Positions 23,301-36,571 of a DNA stretch of 64,000 bases are shown here, in pieces. The stretch's first letter is position 1, and each line of letters begins with the position of its first letter. The stretch is from Strongylocentrotus purpuratus (taxonomy: Eukaryota > Echinodermata > Echinoidea > Camarodonta > Strongylocentrotidae): NCBI RefSeq assembly GCF_000002235.5, contig NW_022145604.1, positions 2,816,339 to 2,880,338 on the forward strand, given 5' to 3'. Position numbers and translations under genes: made by a program. The notes under the pieces are model-generated. The model was not told the origin of the DNA. It searched no databases and was given only the letters and a program-made list of their open reading frames with translations.

Positions 23301-26300
23301 TTCGACCTCTGTCATCTTAGTCAAGGTTGTGATGTTTTGATCCGGCGGGCAAAACTGGACGACTGGTTGAACTTCATCTGAAATTGACACCAAACATGGA
23401 GCTTCCATTTGTTTTAGATCTACATAGCATCATCAAATGTAGTTTCCTATTCCAAGCCAACACACTTTTTGCAACTATCATAAACCAATACATTTTTACT
23501 CAAAACACTTTATTTCATTAAATGGGCATAAGATAAGCATAAAATGTCTTCCATTCACTTTGAAAGCACTGAAGAAGTAAATGTATAGTCAAACCTATCT
23601 ATAGTGGTCACTATCATAGCTTCCATCAAAATTTTTAAAAAGTTCAAAACCTGTCTACGGTGGTCATTTTTATTACCTTCATCCTAATAGAGGAAATAGG
23701 CATTGAAGAAGCTATAAAGAAAGGCCACCTGTTTGCAGTAGTCAATTTTAAGGTTTCCCTTTATAGGTGACCTTTATGGACAGGTTCCAATTCATCTACA
23801 CCAAAGAAGATGTATCCTATAAACAAGAACCTCTGTTGGATACCAACTAAAAGGATATACTGGCCAGTGTACTGTCAGCTGTAATACTGGCCTTCTTGCA
23901 AGCAGCTGACAATATTCACATCTACTTGAGATGTTCATGTTAAAAGGATTCTTGTTCGAGAAGAAACAAGATAAATATTGTTGTCATATTCCCCGGGGGG
24001 GGGGGGGGGGTACTCACATATTATGACATACGGGGTATGCCGCTCTAATCACTTTTTTACAAAAAATCCCTAAAAATGGGTCCCACTTTTAACAAAAATA
24101 CCATTAAAAATGGTTCCATTTTTTCAAAATTTCCAGGCAAACACCAGAAAATTTTGGAAAATGGGTCTTTTTCCCAGAAAAAATGCCCTAAATGCCCCCT
24201 AATAATGGGTAGGGGTTTCGAGGCTTGAGCAGCACACCTCGTCCAAACCAAATCTAAATGGCCCCCTGGGCATATTTCTATTCAAAACAAACTTGAAATT
24301 CAGCTTTACAAAGGAGTTGATTTTGGCCAATCATATCATCTGCTGAGAGACAGAAGGGTGTAAACTCTGATTACACAGAAGTATTGTTCTTCTGGTTCCA
24401 AACATCCAAATAAAGAGTTTTTATACAAGACCAGGTTTTCCTTGAGTGGTCTTCAATAAAGATCTCAAACCAATTATCTATACTCACTAGTCACATAAAC
24501 TTGAAACACACACAAAGCTGTGTTGTTTGACTGATCACTGAAGGTAAAACTACAAGTGGTGTCAGCAGTGAAGTTGTAAGGTGTAGTGAGGTCAATGGGG
24601 TACGTTGACACTCCGAGGTCATTATCAATATTATCTACTGCTGCAGGAAGGTCAAAGGTCACTTCAACTCCCCAGAATTCAGTGCGCACGGCCATGATGG
24701 GCTGGGAGGGACAGGAAGTGAGTGTCGGAGCTGCAAGATCTGCAATGCATAACAAAAACACAATCAATCATTTATATACTAGTAGACAACATGTAGACAA
24801 AAATAGCTTCATCGTGCAAATGACTAATAAAATATTTGATTTCAGGCAAGCAAAGTTTCATGTATGAGAGTGGTACATGAAGGATTCACCGAGAAGATAT
24901 TAGAGGTAAAAACGAGTTGAGAGAATGAGAAATACATGGGACTGGAACTAAGAATACACTCTCTTAGTTCTTCGGCGTAAATATTCATAATTGAATGACA
25001 CACACCCTTAAAACTAAAACAACAACAACAACAACAACAACAACATTCCATATCAGTGAAAACAGCGATGTGTGAAATGGTTTTATACTGTATATCAGAT
25101 CAATGAAAACAGCGATGTGTGAAATGGTTTTATACTGTATATCAAGATCAGTGAAAACAGCGTTGTGTGAAATGGTTTTATACTATATATCAGATCAATG
25201 AAAACAGCGATGTGTGAAATGGTTTTATACTGTATATCAAGGTTCTGCATGGATCTTGAGACTTGTCAAGATTTCAGAAAATATTCACTAAGAGAGAATG
25301 GCAGTTAATAGAGTCTTTGCTCACCTAGACATCTTGATTGACCACTAACGTCCAAACCACTGCTCCACTGACCAGAGTCTAGGCAGGTCATAGATTCAAG
25401 CCCCCCTACTAGGGTCAGGTCAAGATCACAATGAAGCATGCAATTTGTCCCAGAATGCACTTTCTCAGATGACCCACAGGAAGGTGGAGAAATAGAAACG
25501 CTGGAGTCTAGCACCAGAGGGTCACACCCAATAACTGAAATTAAAACAATTGAGATACAACTCTGTTTTATTAATCAATTAAATCATGCAATGACTCTGA
25601 CATTTTAGTTAAGAGCATATTTCCTACAGATAAATATGCATTTTTAATAAGTTTTCATATCAATTATCAGTCCCTACCAGTTTTTAAATGAACAGTATTA
25701 CGTCAATATTATTACTTTAAATGTTTCTTAATTAATCAAACATCTGTCACTATACTTCTCTGGGAAGGTAACATAATGGGCTTCAGTCAAACCACCTAGA
25801 AAACGCCTGGCAAAATAAAATGACGTAAAGCGTTGTGTGCTTCACATAGTAAAATCTTATAAAATCAAAGAAGTTAGGGGGCCTTTGATGTGTGTGGCTA
25901 CCTTTTGTACCTCGATCCACTTGCAATTTATTTTAAACGTAATTTTTTTTAAAATTACTGCTGTGATTTTAAAACAAGGTTAACAAGCGTGTGTGCAATT
26001 GGGTTTTTACAGACGTGTATCGATCAGATATGCTTATTTACGTCTGTGGACCGACCTTTAATGTCACCATTCGAAAGAAGTCTCAGTTTCGAACCTGCGT
26101 CCTCGGCTGAATTAGTTTGTAACTTCCATTGTAAGCTGGATTACAGGTGCACGCCACAACGACCCGTATCAAGCACAAAGCACAGTATCAATATATATAA
26201 AGTGAACCACTAAATTATTCATACCCTTACCAAGTTTTTGACTTTTTTATGTTTGTGAAAAATTGATTTGTCCCTATGTATGTTTCTTGAGGATAAGACA

Positions 26301-27919
26301 TATTCAACAAAGGCCTAATTCAACCAGTCCGCCTTTCATTCTTGAGTTATGAATAAGACAAACAACACCAAATTTTACAAGGGATATGAATAAGTTAGTG
26401 GTTAACTATATCTTAACTACTGGTTGAGCTACCCTGTTGAAATAAAGCAAAATAAATAAAAATACAAAATAAAAATTAATTTTCACACCTTGACAGTAAG
26501 GTTCCTCCTCTGTGTTCCAGTACATATCTGTGCCGTTAAACTCACAGCTTGCTTCTGCCGAACCAACCAGAGAGTAACCAACCAAACAGGTCAGGTGACA
26601 CACAGAACCATGTGACAGGTCACAAGGTCCAGTCATTGTTCCAAACATAGGAGGCTCAAATGCTTGGGGACATTGACGTACTGAAAAGGAAACAAAAGAA
26701 AAATAAATCTATTAAGTTAATAATCTTGAAATTGTGATATATCCTCTCAACAGTATTTCTACTTTGTTACAAAAATTATGGTAAGCTTTGAACTACTTTG
26801 CTGTGGAACAGTTTGTAACATTTTTTTTATCCCTAACAATTTCACACATTTCCCTTTATGAATAATCATATTCCTTCAAAGACCTTAGAAGACAGGTATT
26901 TTATTTTTAATGCTTTTCAGTTCGAAACAATAAAATGTAGAACTACATCAATGCTCAATCATAGAGCTGATTCTTTGGGTTTAATTCAACTTTATTAAAT
27001 ATTCATAACTTTCTTCAGCTTTATCAAATTTTTCTCAATCTTTCAAAACCATTTACTCTTATTTTCCTCTTATTATTCCAAACAAACATCCCCATGAACA
27101 CATGAATGAGGAGGCAAGTTGGCTCTGAAATTGGTAAAGCATCTGCATGTCGAACGAAAGATTGTGGGTTCAAATCCAACCCAGGTGGATGACTGAAGCT
27201 AGTTTTTTGTGTTAAAGTACCCCTCTCGTGTTTCATAGAGACAGGCTGTGTTACAGTGGAAAACACTCCATCCCTTGGATAGGACGTTAAATGGAGGCCC
27301 TGTGTAGAGGGAAAACTCACTAAACCAATTCATATAAGACTAGGGAGAAACCCCAGTGTAGTAGTCCAGTTGCACACCCCCAATCAGTTATACAGAGATT
27401 AGAGACCTAAAGGGGCATGGTGATTCAGTTGTTTTTTTTTGCCTCCCAGGTACATTTACTTAATAGTAATAATAATTACTGCAGAATTCTTTTGTTGATT
27501 AACTTAAGGTTAAAGCGTAAAACTCACCAATAACATCGATTAAAAACCTGCAGATGTTCTCATTCCCTGTCCCATCTCTGGCTGTACAGGTCACTGTATA
27601 GGTGCCAGAGGTTATGACCCCTGCATTGAGGTCACAGGTCACACGAGGGTCACTGCCACAGTTATCTGATGATTGGACCAACCACTGGACATGAGTCTGG
27701 TTCAAGCCCCTCTCTGTGTATGCTACGATGTCTGCGGGGCATTCATCAAAGGTTGGGGCTTCAATATCTGTACGTTTTGAAAGAAAGAACATACAGGGAC
27801 TTCATTTGTAAAAGATTTTTTTAAAGACTATAAATAGATATATACATATAGGAGAGAGATTTGATTACAGAAAGAGACACCTTATTTACAACGTATATAT
27901 ACACAAATATATATTTATG

Positions 27920-27970
<51 letters not shown>

Positions 27971-28836
27971 GGAGAGAGAGAGAGGGGGGGAAGAGAAAGA
28001 GAGAGAAAGAGGTGACCTATTTGGGCAACACATTGACCTAAAGGGGGCGCTAGAGCCATAGAAGAGTCGGGTGGGGTTGATTTATTGTACAGTTATTAGT
28101 TTGACTTGGTATACGTCTAAAAGTTAAATAGCAGTAATTATGTTTCCAATAGTATGCCGGAAATGGGTAAACAACCCCTGGTCTTGAATTCCTGCATTAC
28201 CAGCAGATTAACGTGTTCATTCGATAAGCACGTTGGAAATAAATTCCTGCATTAAGATGTACAGGTGTTCATTTCTGATAAACACGTTAGACAATAGACT
28301 GTTTTTCTGGGGACCTGACATTCTCGCGAAGAGATAGACTCCTCCCATTTTTGTCGGTGACTAGTTCTAGTCACTCTTATCTATTATGCTTTGTCATTCG
28401 TTATAATTGATTAAATGTACAACTCCTCTCTTAATTGGTCAGATGACCTAAGGGTCATTTTATATATCCCATCTTGTAATTGGTTGACTTCGTAAGGGTC
28501 CTCCTGGTTGGCTGGTTATATCATGTGATATCTAAGCCTCGTTGGGTGCCAGAGTATTTAAATGCCATGTGCGGGATTTTGAAGAGAGTTTTATTTCATT
28601 CCGTTATCATGTTTAGGATGTGCTGCTAGTTTTACTCGTCTATAGGGCCGCTCAGCCTTTGAGAGAATTAGCTATTTTGAAATGTTCTAAAATAATTAAT
28701 CTTCGTTGGTAACTACTGGAGCTAATTCGGCTGAATTTTATGATTAATAAAGTGGACTTCAACTGTATATCCGAGCTTCTTTCATTTTCATTTAGTTTCT
28801 GAACTTGTCGTCACCAACCCATTACGGGCCCATTAC

Positions 28837-28870
<34 letters not shown>

Positions 28871-28881
28871 TGAAAGAGATG

Positions 28882-28940
<59 letters not shown>

Positions 28941-29013
28941 AAGATGAAAAAATATATATAGAGAGAGATATGAAAATATATATAGAGAGAGAGAGATAAA
29001 GAGAGATAAACAG

Positions 29014-29051
<38 letters not shown>

Positions 29052-29125
29052 CGCAGAAGGAGAGAGATTTGATTACAGAAAGAGACACATTATTTACTAC
29101 ATATATACACAAATATATATTTATG

Positions 29126-29175
<50 letters not shown>

Positions 29176-29230
29176 AATTATAATATTTAGAGAGAGAGAG
29201 GGAGATAAAGAAAGAGAGAAATAGCTGATA

Positions 29231-29275
<45 letters not shown>

Positions 29276-32200
29276 AATGATAATATTTATAGAGAGAGAG
29301 AAAAAAAGAGAGCGATATAGAAAGAGAGAAAAAAAGAGAGATAGAAAGAGAGAGAGAGAAATAGCTGATATATAATATATATAGAGAGAAAGAGAGAGAA
29401 AGAGAGATACATCAGAGAGATATGATGTATATCAGGAAAAAGAGACTGAGAAGTATACATATCGTTCCCGTTTTCACGAAGTGACGGTAGTGAGGAAAAT
29501 CTGCACGCAAATTGTATGCGATTTTCATTCACTACCGTCACTTCGTGAAACTAGGGACGATCGATATATACACACTCAGGCAAATAGGGCCCAGAGGAAT
29601 ATGGTATTGAATGAGAAATATAATGTGAGAGATGTACAGAGACAGAAATGTATATATTTAGCCAAATAAATCAAATATTCTGCAGTTTTTTTTTGCAGAT
29701 GTAGTTTCTACAAAATAAATCAATTGTGTGATATATCAAAAATACATATGCTGACATTTTGATCATCTCCTATATGAAAACAACAATAAATACAAGTCTC
29801 AAATCCATCCATAAAACCTCTTTCTTTTTATAGATAGCACACATTCACAACTATATACAGTGATCCTTCCCTTTAAAACGAGACTCCCTTGCAGTGACCT
29901 TTTGTAGTAAGGCCACCTGTCTGTCTAGGACCATCATTGCAAATCTATTCATAGCTCCACACTCACACACATATATACCCACTATGATACACACTCTGTA
30001 ACTATTACCTGTGCACACCACATCACACACAAGCAGGATGTATACATACAGCTGCAGATGAACAGACTGATCGCAACACACAGCACACACACAGCACACA
30101 CAAGCACTAACCTCAAACACACAAACACATACATAAGGTCTTTATGCAGAGGGGGATTGTATGCACTCACTCTCTATACCAGTGTATGTAGTACAGCATA
30201 CAGTCAGTACATGCTTTGTGCTGTATACTTTATATAGGCTTCCAACTCTGTTCCTCAACGAGACACTACAGTTAGCTGCATTGTGGACATTCATTATGTT
30301 TTGCTTTTAATGCATGGTACAAAGTTGCCTGTCTAGTTATTAAACATTTGATTTTGATGAGCCAAAAAGTCTACCAACTTTGATAAAGAGAGGGATCAAG
30401 GTATATTGTCTGCAAGAATGTCATCACTGCATGCACATGCAATCATGGAAGAAACTGCAACTAGCAAGGACTCAGCCACTTTGGAAGCAGTATCTCAACC
30501 ACCAGTGCAACCATCAGATACAATGCCTGCAACATTACCAGCAACACCTACCAGTTCGGCACCACACTTGCATACCACTCAGGCCACAACAACAGCACCA
30601 GAATCATCAATGTTTTATCAAGTGCAAGAGGAAATTGATTCATATGAGACTGACTTATCTGAAATGTCTTCAATAGCTACCACATCAACAACAACACCTA
30701 CCACTTTGTCACCTCAGCTGCATACTACTCATACAACAAATGCAGCATCTGAATTACCTTCCACTGGTCAAGCAGCAGCTGAAATTGATTCAAATGGGAC
30801 TGACTTATCTCCTGCACTCTATACAACACCTACAACGCCCACAACATCAGCAACATCATCAACCACATCTGACCATGAAGACCACAGCATTCATTCAAAA
30901 TCGTCCTACGCAGAGGTATTGAATCTACAAAGCACACCAACATCAAAATCTGGAGCAACATCAGCAACAATGTCAACAACATCTAATCAACAAGATCACA
31001 AAACTCAAATGAGATCAATTCATGCAGGGGGGTCGGATCTACAAATTACCAGCACACCAATATCAAACTCTGGCAATGATACGACAACTAGTTTTGGAAC
31101 CACAGCTATGACTGCTGCAATGGCTCGCTACAAGGAAATCACATATCCAAAAATTTCACCCTTGAAATCACTGCCAAATTGGAAGTGCGTGTCAAGGATT
31201 TATCCACTGAATGGGCAGCCAGATCCTGCACCCGCAACATATTCAGCATTAGCTATAACAACACGCTCTACCACGCATGACAGTGAAGCAGCATCCCCTA
31301 CAACTCCATTAGATCAGACATGTTCAAGTATATCAGCAACGTCTTCATCACCACATCACTTGCCCACACTTACAACATCAGCAGCTGCAACGACAACAAC
31401 TCTACCACTGGATTTACACATTACAACAACAGCAACACAACCATCAACCTCTGAGATGTCACATCTTTCTCCATCCCACTTCAATGTGTCCCAGCCTTTT
31501 CACCCAGGCAAGCTTTCCCGCAACCAGCTACCCCTCGATATGAAAATTGAAGCAATACGACTCCGTGAGGAGGAGGGATTAAGTGGGCGGAGTATCATGG
31601 AAATCATGAATGTGCATGGCTTCAAATGTGGAAAGACCCAAGTTCAAAACATCTTGAAGCGCAAAAACGAATGGATCGAGCAGTACGCCCAAAATGTACC
31701 CCTCTCTCGCAAACGCAAGCTGCGTAAGACGGGCAACGAAGAGATCAATCATAAGGTCTATGAGTGGTTTGAAGAAGCCATAGACCGTATGATACCGGTT
31801 AATGGTCCGATGCTGCAACAGAAGGCAGTGGAGATTGCTCGCGAGCTTAATATCACAGAGTTCAAGGGGTCTAACGGATGGTTGGAGTCTTTCAGGAAGC
31901 GACACAGCATCTCGTTTGGCAAGGTGAATTTAGGCTTGGAGGGGGGAGAAAACCCAGCTGGTGGCTTGCTGCCAAGGAAATCTTACATCTTTGAAAGAGC
32001 AAAAAGTGATCCATTTGGAAATGATGGGAAAAACCTCACAAGTGAGCTTCCACAAATGATAGTGGGCGAGTTTGTGAAAAACATTTCATCTCAAAGTTCT
32101 AGTCAAACAGGTGTAACAGAAGAGAAGAGCAGCCCCAATGTGTCCATCATGGAGCCAATGTTTTTAAAGAAGAAGGGCAATAATTGGTGTAAGGTAAAAG

Positions 32201-35200
32201 AGGAAGATGTTGAGAAAGAGGAGGAGGAGGAGGAGGAGAGTCAAAAAGAGGAAGATGGTGGAAAGAAGAAAGAAGGGAAAGAGGGAAGGGGGACTCTAGG
32301 CCATCTAAAGTTTAAATCCATCCATCACGTCGCAGCAGCCTTGAGAGAAATGAGAATCTTTTTCGCTACCAGAAACTATTCTCATCTCCTTGACAGCTGT
32401 TTGGACTTGGAGGAACAGGTTGCGCTTGAAAGCATCGCTAAGAGAAAGACGGAAGAGAAGTCTACGGTTCTTGATCATCTTAACCCCTTGGATACTAGAC
32501 CATCATCAAACATGGAGCAACCTTAACCCCTTTGGACTTTGGTGCTACTTGATTTTTGAACAATCATCATAAAGTCTAGAGCCAAAAGGGCATTAACTCA
32601 CACTATGAACATGACAGACAAAGAAAGCAGACAAAATATACATTTCCTCAGGTAGACAAAGGAACATCTCTTCACTGCTATTATTATGTAAAAAATGTGT
32701 AGAACAGGTGAATATGCATGTGACACCTGTTCTACACATTTTTACATAATAGCAGTGAAGGGATGTTTCTTTATCTACCTGAGGAACTGTATATTTTGTC
32801 CGCTTTCTTTGTCCGTCATATTCATAGTGTCATAAGGTTCTGTAACACCAAGTTTAACGTAAATGAAAGAGTTTTGCCAGTATACTGCGTATGTCTGTCC
32901 ATTTAACATACATGTACAGTTTCTGAGTGAAGTTTGTCATTTACTTTGTTTTCGTAGTCTGTTTTAACAAATGTATGCATTAATTATCTGTGCAAGTAAT
33001 TTAATACCAAATGCATCGCAAATATTTTGTTAAGTAGAGTTAGAATTATTGGGCAAATTGTTCCCATTTTCAAAAATGTCAAAGACTGTTAACCATGTAT
33101 GTTTTCTCACATTTGACATTTCTGTCAATTCTTTTCAGTATATTTAACCTCTGTAATCAATCATCAAAATCAACCAGTATTCTGTGAGATTATTACCCGG
33201 TAATCATTGTTATCTTTATGTATGGATATGACACCCCAAATATGTGAATTTGGGTTTGCCTGCAACAAAGGGGGGGGGGGGGCAGGGGCACATCCAATTT
33301 AAAGTTTGGCCACTTCCTAAAATAAAATAAGGCAGATTGCATAATGTTTTGCTCTCAAAAGAGATTTATTTGGTACTGGACAGGCCATTAAAGGTACAAG
33401 TTGTATCTTAAAGGAGCTTGTAGTCAAAATAAGGAAACCAAAAAAGAATGGAAACCCAAAAGACAATGAAGTTGTTAACAATTTGAAGAAGAAAAAAGGA
33501 GAAAGATTTTGTATAATAGAAACACAGTAGTTGACTCTGAGTTAACTTCAGAGAACCATATTTCCTGTTTGAGCATTGACTAGACTACTCACAAGTCACT
33601 TTCACCTTTATTGAGAGCTGCTTTGGTATCTAAACTTGGAATATCTCTAAATAAGTCATTTTCTGAACTGAGATTTTCAATATAAGATTCGCGTGAATAT
33701 TTGTAGTAAAAATATATTTTGATGATCAATTCCCTTCGAGGAATTGGCTAAAGATCTACAACTATTGACAGAATGTAAGATTTCCTGAGTAAAACAAACA
33801 TTTTATTCAAAGACAGATGTTGAGAAATGGAAAACAACAAGGGCGAATTTCTCATTCAAAAAATCTTATTGAATGTTCATTGCCCTGATTTAGCTTGCTT
33901 TCTTCTGTACCTTGGTGTTCACAGGAAAAGATTAAATTCATTTTCAGTCTGCCAAAAAATGACCATGGTCATATCATTTTAAGTTGCTGAGAGAGACTGG
34001 TTACCCTTGTTATTTTTCACATGCAGAAAATAAATTTTCTGACTATTTTCTCTATATTTTTATGGCATTTCCCAAAACGGACCTATTTTTTTTCATTTTT
34101 CTTTAGGCAAAACAAATATTTCTAGACTAAGTATTTGGAACAAGAGTTTAAAAGGTTGAAAATAGTCAAATACACATCTTCTGTGTCATTTTTGCATTAT
34201 TTTTGCACTATTTTTAAACAATTTGTTTTTTTTGGTTATAACAATGCAGGATGGAGGACGTTTTTGAACGTTTTGTTCTTTTTGATATTTGTATTAAGCT
34301 TTAAATACATGCACAACCAAAGATTAAAAAAGAGTTTAAAAGGTTGAAAATAGTCAAATACACATCTTCTGTGCCATTTTTGCATTTTGTTGCACTATTT
34401 TTAGACAATTTGTTTTTTGGTTATAACAACTTTTCTAAATGCAGGATGGCGGATGTTTTTGAACTTTTTGTTCTATTTCATATTTTTATTAAGCTTGAAA
34501 TACATGCACAACCAAAGATAAAAGAGCAAACATATTCTTTTTTTGTTTTTGTTCCCAGAATTTAAGGGAGGGGAAAAGAAAGAACATAAGGATGGGAAGT
34601 AGGGGATAATAGAATAAGAAATGGAGACAGCCAGGTGAAACAATGAGAAAGAGCAAGAGAAAAAAGGGAGAGGAGGAAAGAGTGAGAAGGGAGGGAAAAG
34701 GAAGAGTTGGGAAGAAATAACAAATGTAGGGTGAAAAGGAGGAAGAGAAGGCTAGTAAGAAAAGGAAGAGGGAAGACAAAAAGAAGACAAAACATGTAGA
34801 GAGATACAGAGAAGGGTAAAGGAGAAAGATAGGTGGGAGATATATATATATATATATAGAGAGAGAGATAAGAAAAAATAGAAGAGAGAACAGGGAAGGA
34901 TAAGAGGAGAGTGAGAGAAAGAGCACAGGGAGGGGGAAGAGGAGAGAGAGGGAGAGGACAAAAAGAAAAGACAGGAAGAGCAACAATAACAACAAATAGT
35001 AAAAAGAGCAATAGCAAGAGAGAAAAAGAAAGGCCCCATGAAGAGAAAGAAAAAAAATGTAATCTCACTTTATCTGTGAAATGATACGATATATGTATCC
35101 ACGCTAATAAAAAATGCACACTTACATTTACATCAACCTTAAAATGTACAACAAAACCCTCATATCTCTATTTATACATCCTGATATATGTACAAGGCAA

Positions 35201-36523
35201 ACAACAACACCAGCACCAAAACCACATATTATTGAATATAAGAGAAAACCTGAAATCATGATTACATTATTTATTAGAAAACACCAGTAAATAGTAATAG
35301 TAGACTCAGAGAAAATAATGATTTCACTTTAATAAGTACAACTTGAATTTGTATTTTTTTTTTTTAAATTACAAGTTTTACCTCCAATTATCTTGGGGTT
35401 TGAATTCTAAGGGTAAAGAGATGAAATAAAGACATAATATGTAACCATACATGCACCATCATTTATTTTTTCTTAATATAAAAATCTTTATCTTACCTAC
35501 ACACTGGGCCTGGCCTACATCTTGAGTCCAAGTCTGGTTCCCAGAACACGTAGTCTCGCTTAGACTGGAAGGGCTGATCTCGTATCCTGTAGTCCTACAT
35601 GCAAGGTTACATGTATCCTCAAAGCGTGGGTTAGACAGACAGGACTCTGGTCGAATGGAAATCCAGGCCGTCTCCACTAGTGCTGGACAGGATTTACCTA
35701 CAACAGACAGGTCAAAGAGTACTTTCAACCCTTCATACGCTCATATTGTGTTTTTTTCCAACAAGTATACGTACACCATGATTAAGATTTCAATACAAAT
35801 ATTCTTAAATCAGGGCTTATCTGTTGTGGTCGAGTGGATACGTCGCCGGACTGTCGATCACAAGGTCTGCGGTTCGAGTCCCGTCGCCGCACTAATGTCC
35901 TTTGGCCAGACATTGATCTACATTTGCCACACTCCACCCAGGTGAAGTAAATGGGTACCTGGTAGGAATTTATTCCTTGAAACGCAGCGCGCGTAACAGC
36001 TGCACTGCTAAAGCCAGGGTAATTATGCTGCATTATTGTAGAGCGCTTAGAGACTTCTGATAAAGTAAGTGTTAGGCGCTATATAAGCAAGGATAATTAT
36101 CATTATTCCTTAGAGTTTCTTTTCATAGAAACAGTATTTAAAGATAACATTCCTCATCATACAATTCTGGAATTGAAGAAAAAAGACAAGCTTTTCTTGG
36201 TTTGGTCACTCTTTGAGCAAGGAGGCATATACATCGCATAACCAGGTAAAGTGATAAAACATTCACTAGTCCTAACATTCACCCTGTTACATGATTAGGC
36301 AAGTTCATATCATTTGGCCAAAGGGCCAACATGCAACTTCTTGCTATGAACCCAGTGTCACAGTCTTTAATATTCTCCAGGGGTTGACATGAAAATTTGA
36401 GAAAGACAGTTGGATATAGATATAGGTGGAGAGAAAGAGTGATAGAAGAGAGGGAGAGAGAGAGATAGACAGATAGAGAGAGAAAAAGAGAGAGAGAGAA
36501 AGAGAGATAATAAAGAGAGAGAA

Positions 36524-36571
<48 letters not shown>

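Larger units (their letters stand above)
27768..35496 (-). other. Largest intron of the HYR/CCP gene
   Basis: 7.7 kb. From low to high coordinates: TA/GA microsatellite, candidate LTR, long TA/GA tract, palindrome, CA-rich block (29930-30130), nested Tigger/CENP-B-like gene, 231-bp palindrome, a G-run near 33270, AT-rich DNA, a 190-bp tandem duplication and a purine tract. Confidence 0.85.

Noticed and set aside
20690..25242. Regular direct repeats that might suggest a CRISPR array
   Set aside because: They are a coding 60-bp minisatellite and an intronic 47-bp minisatellite with no spacers; this is animal DNA.
34489..35119. Overlapping long ORFs rich in Leu, Ser and Phe on the - strand
   Set aside because: Created by a purine-only tract; no domain, no splice logic.
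35821..35893. tRNA-Asp-like sequence
   Set aside because: The acceptor arms do not pair well, and the head continues into a SINE core found again at 58694-58948.
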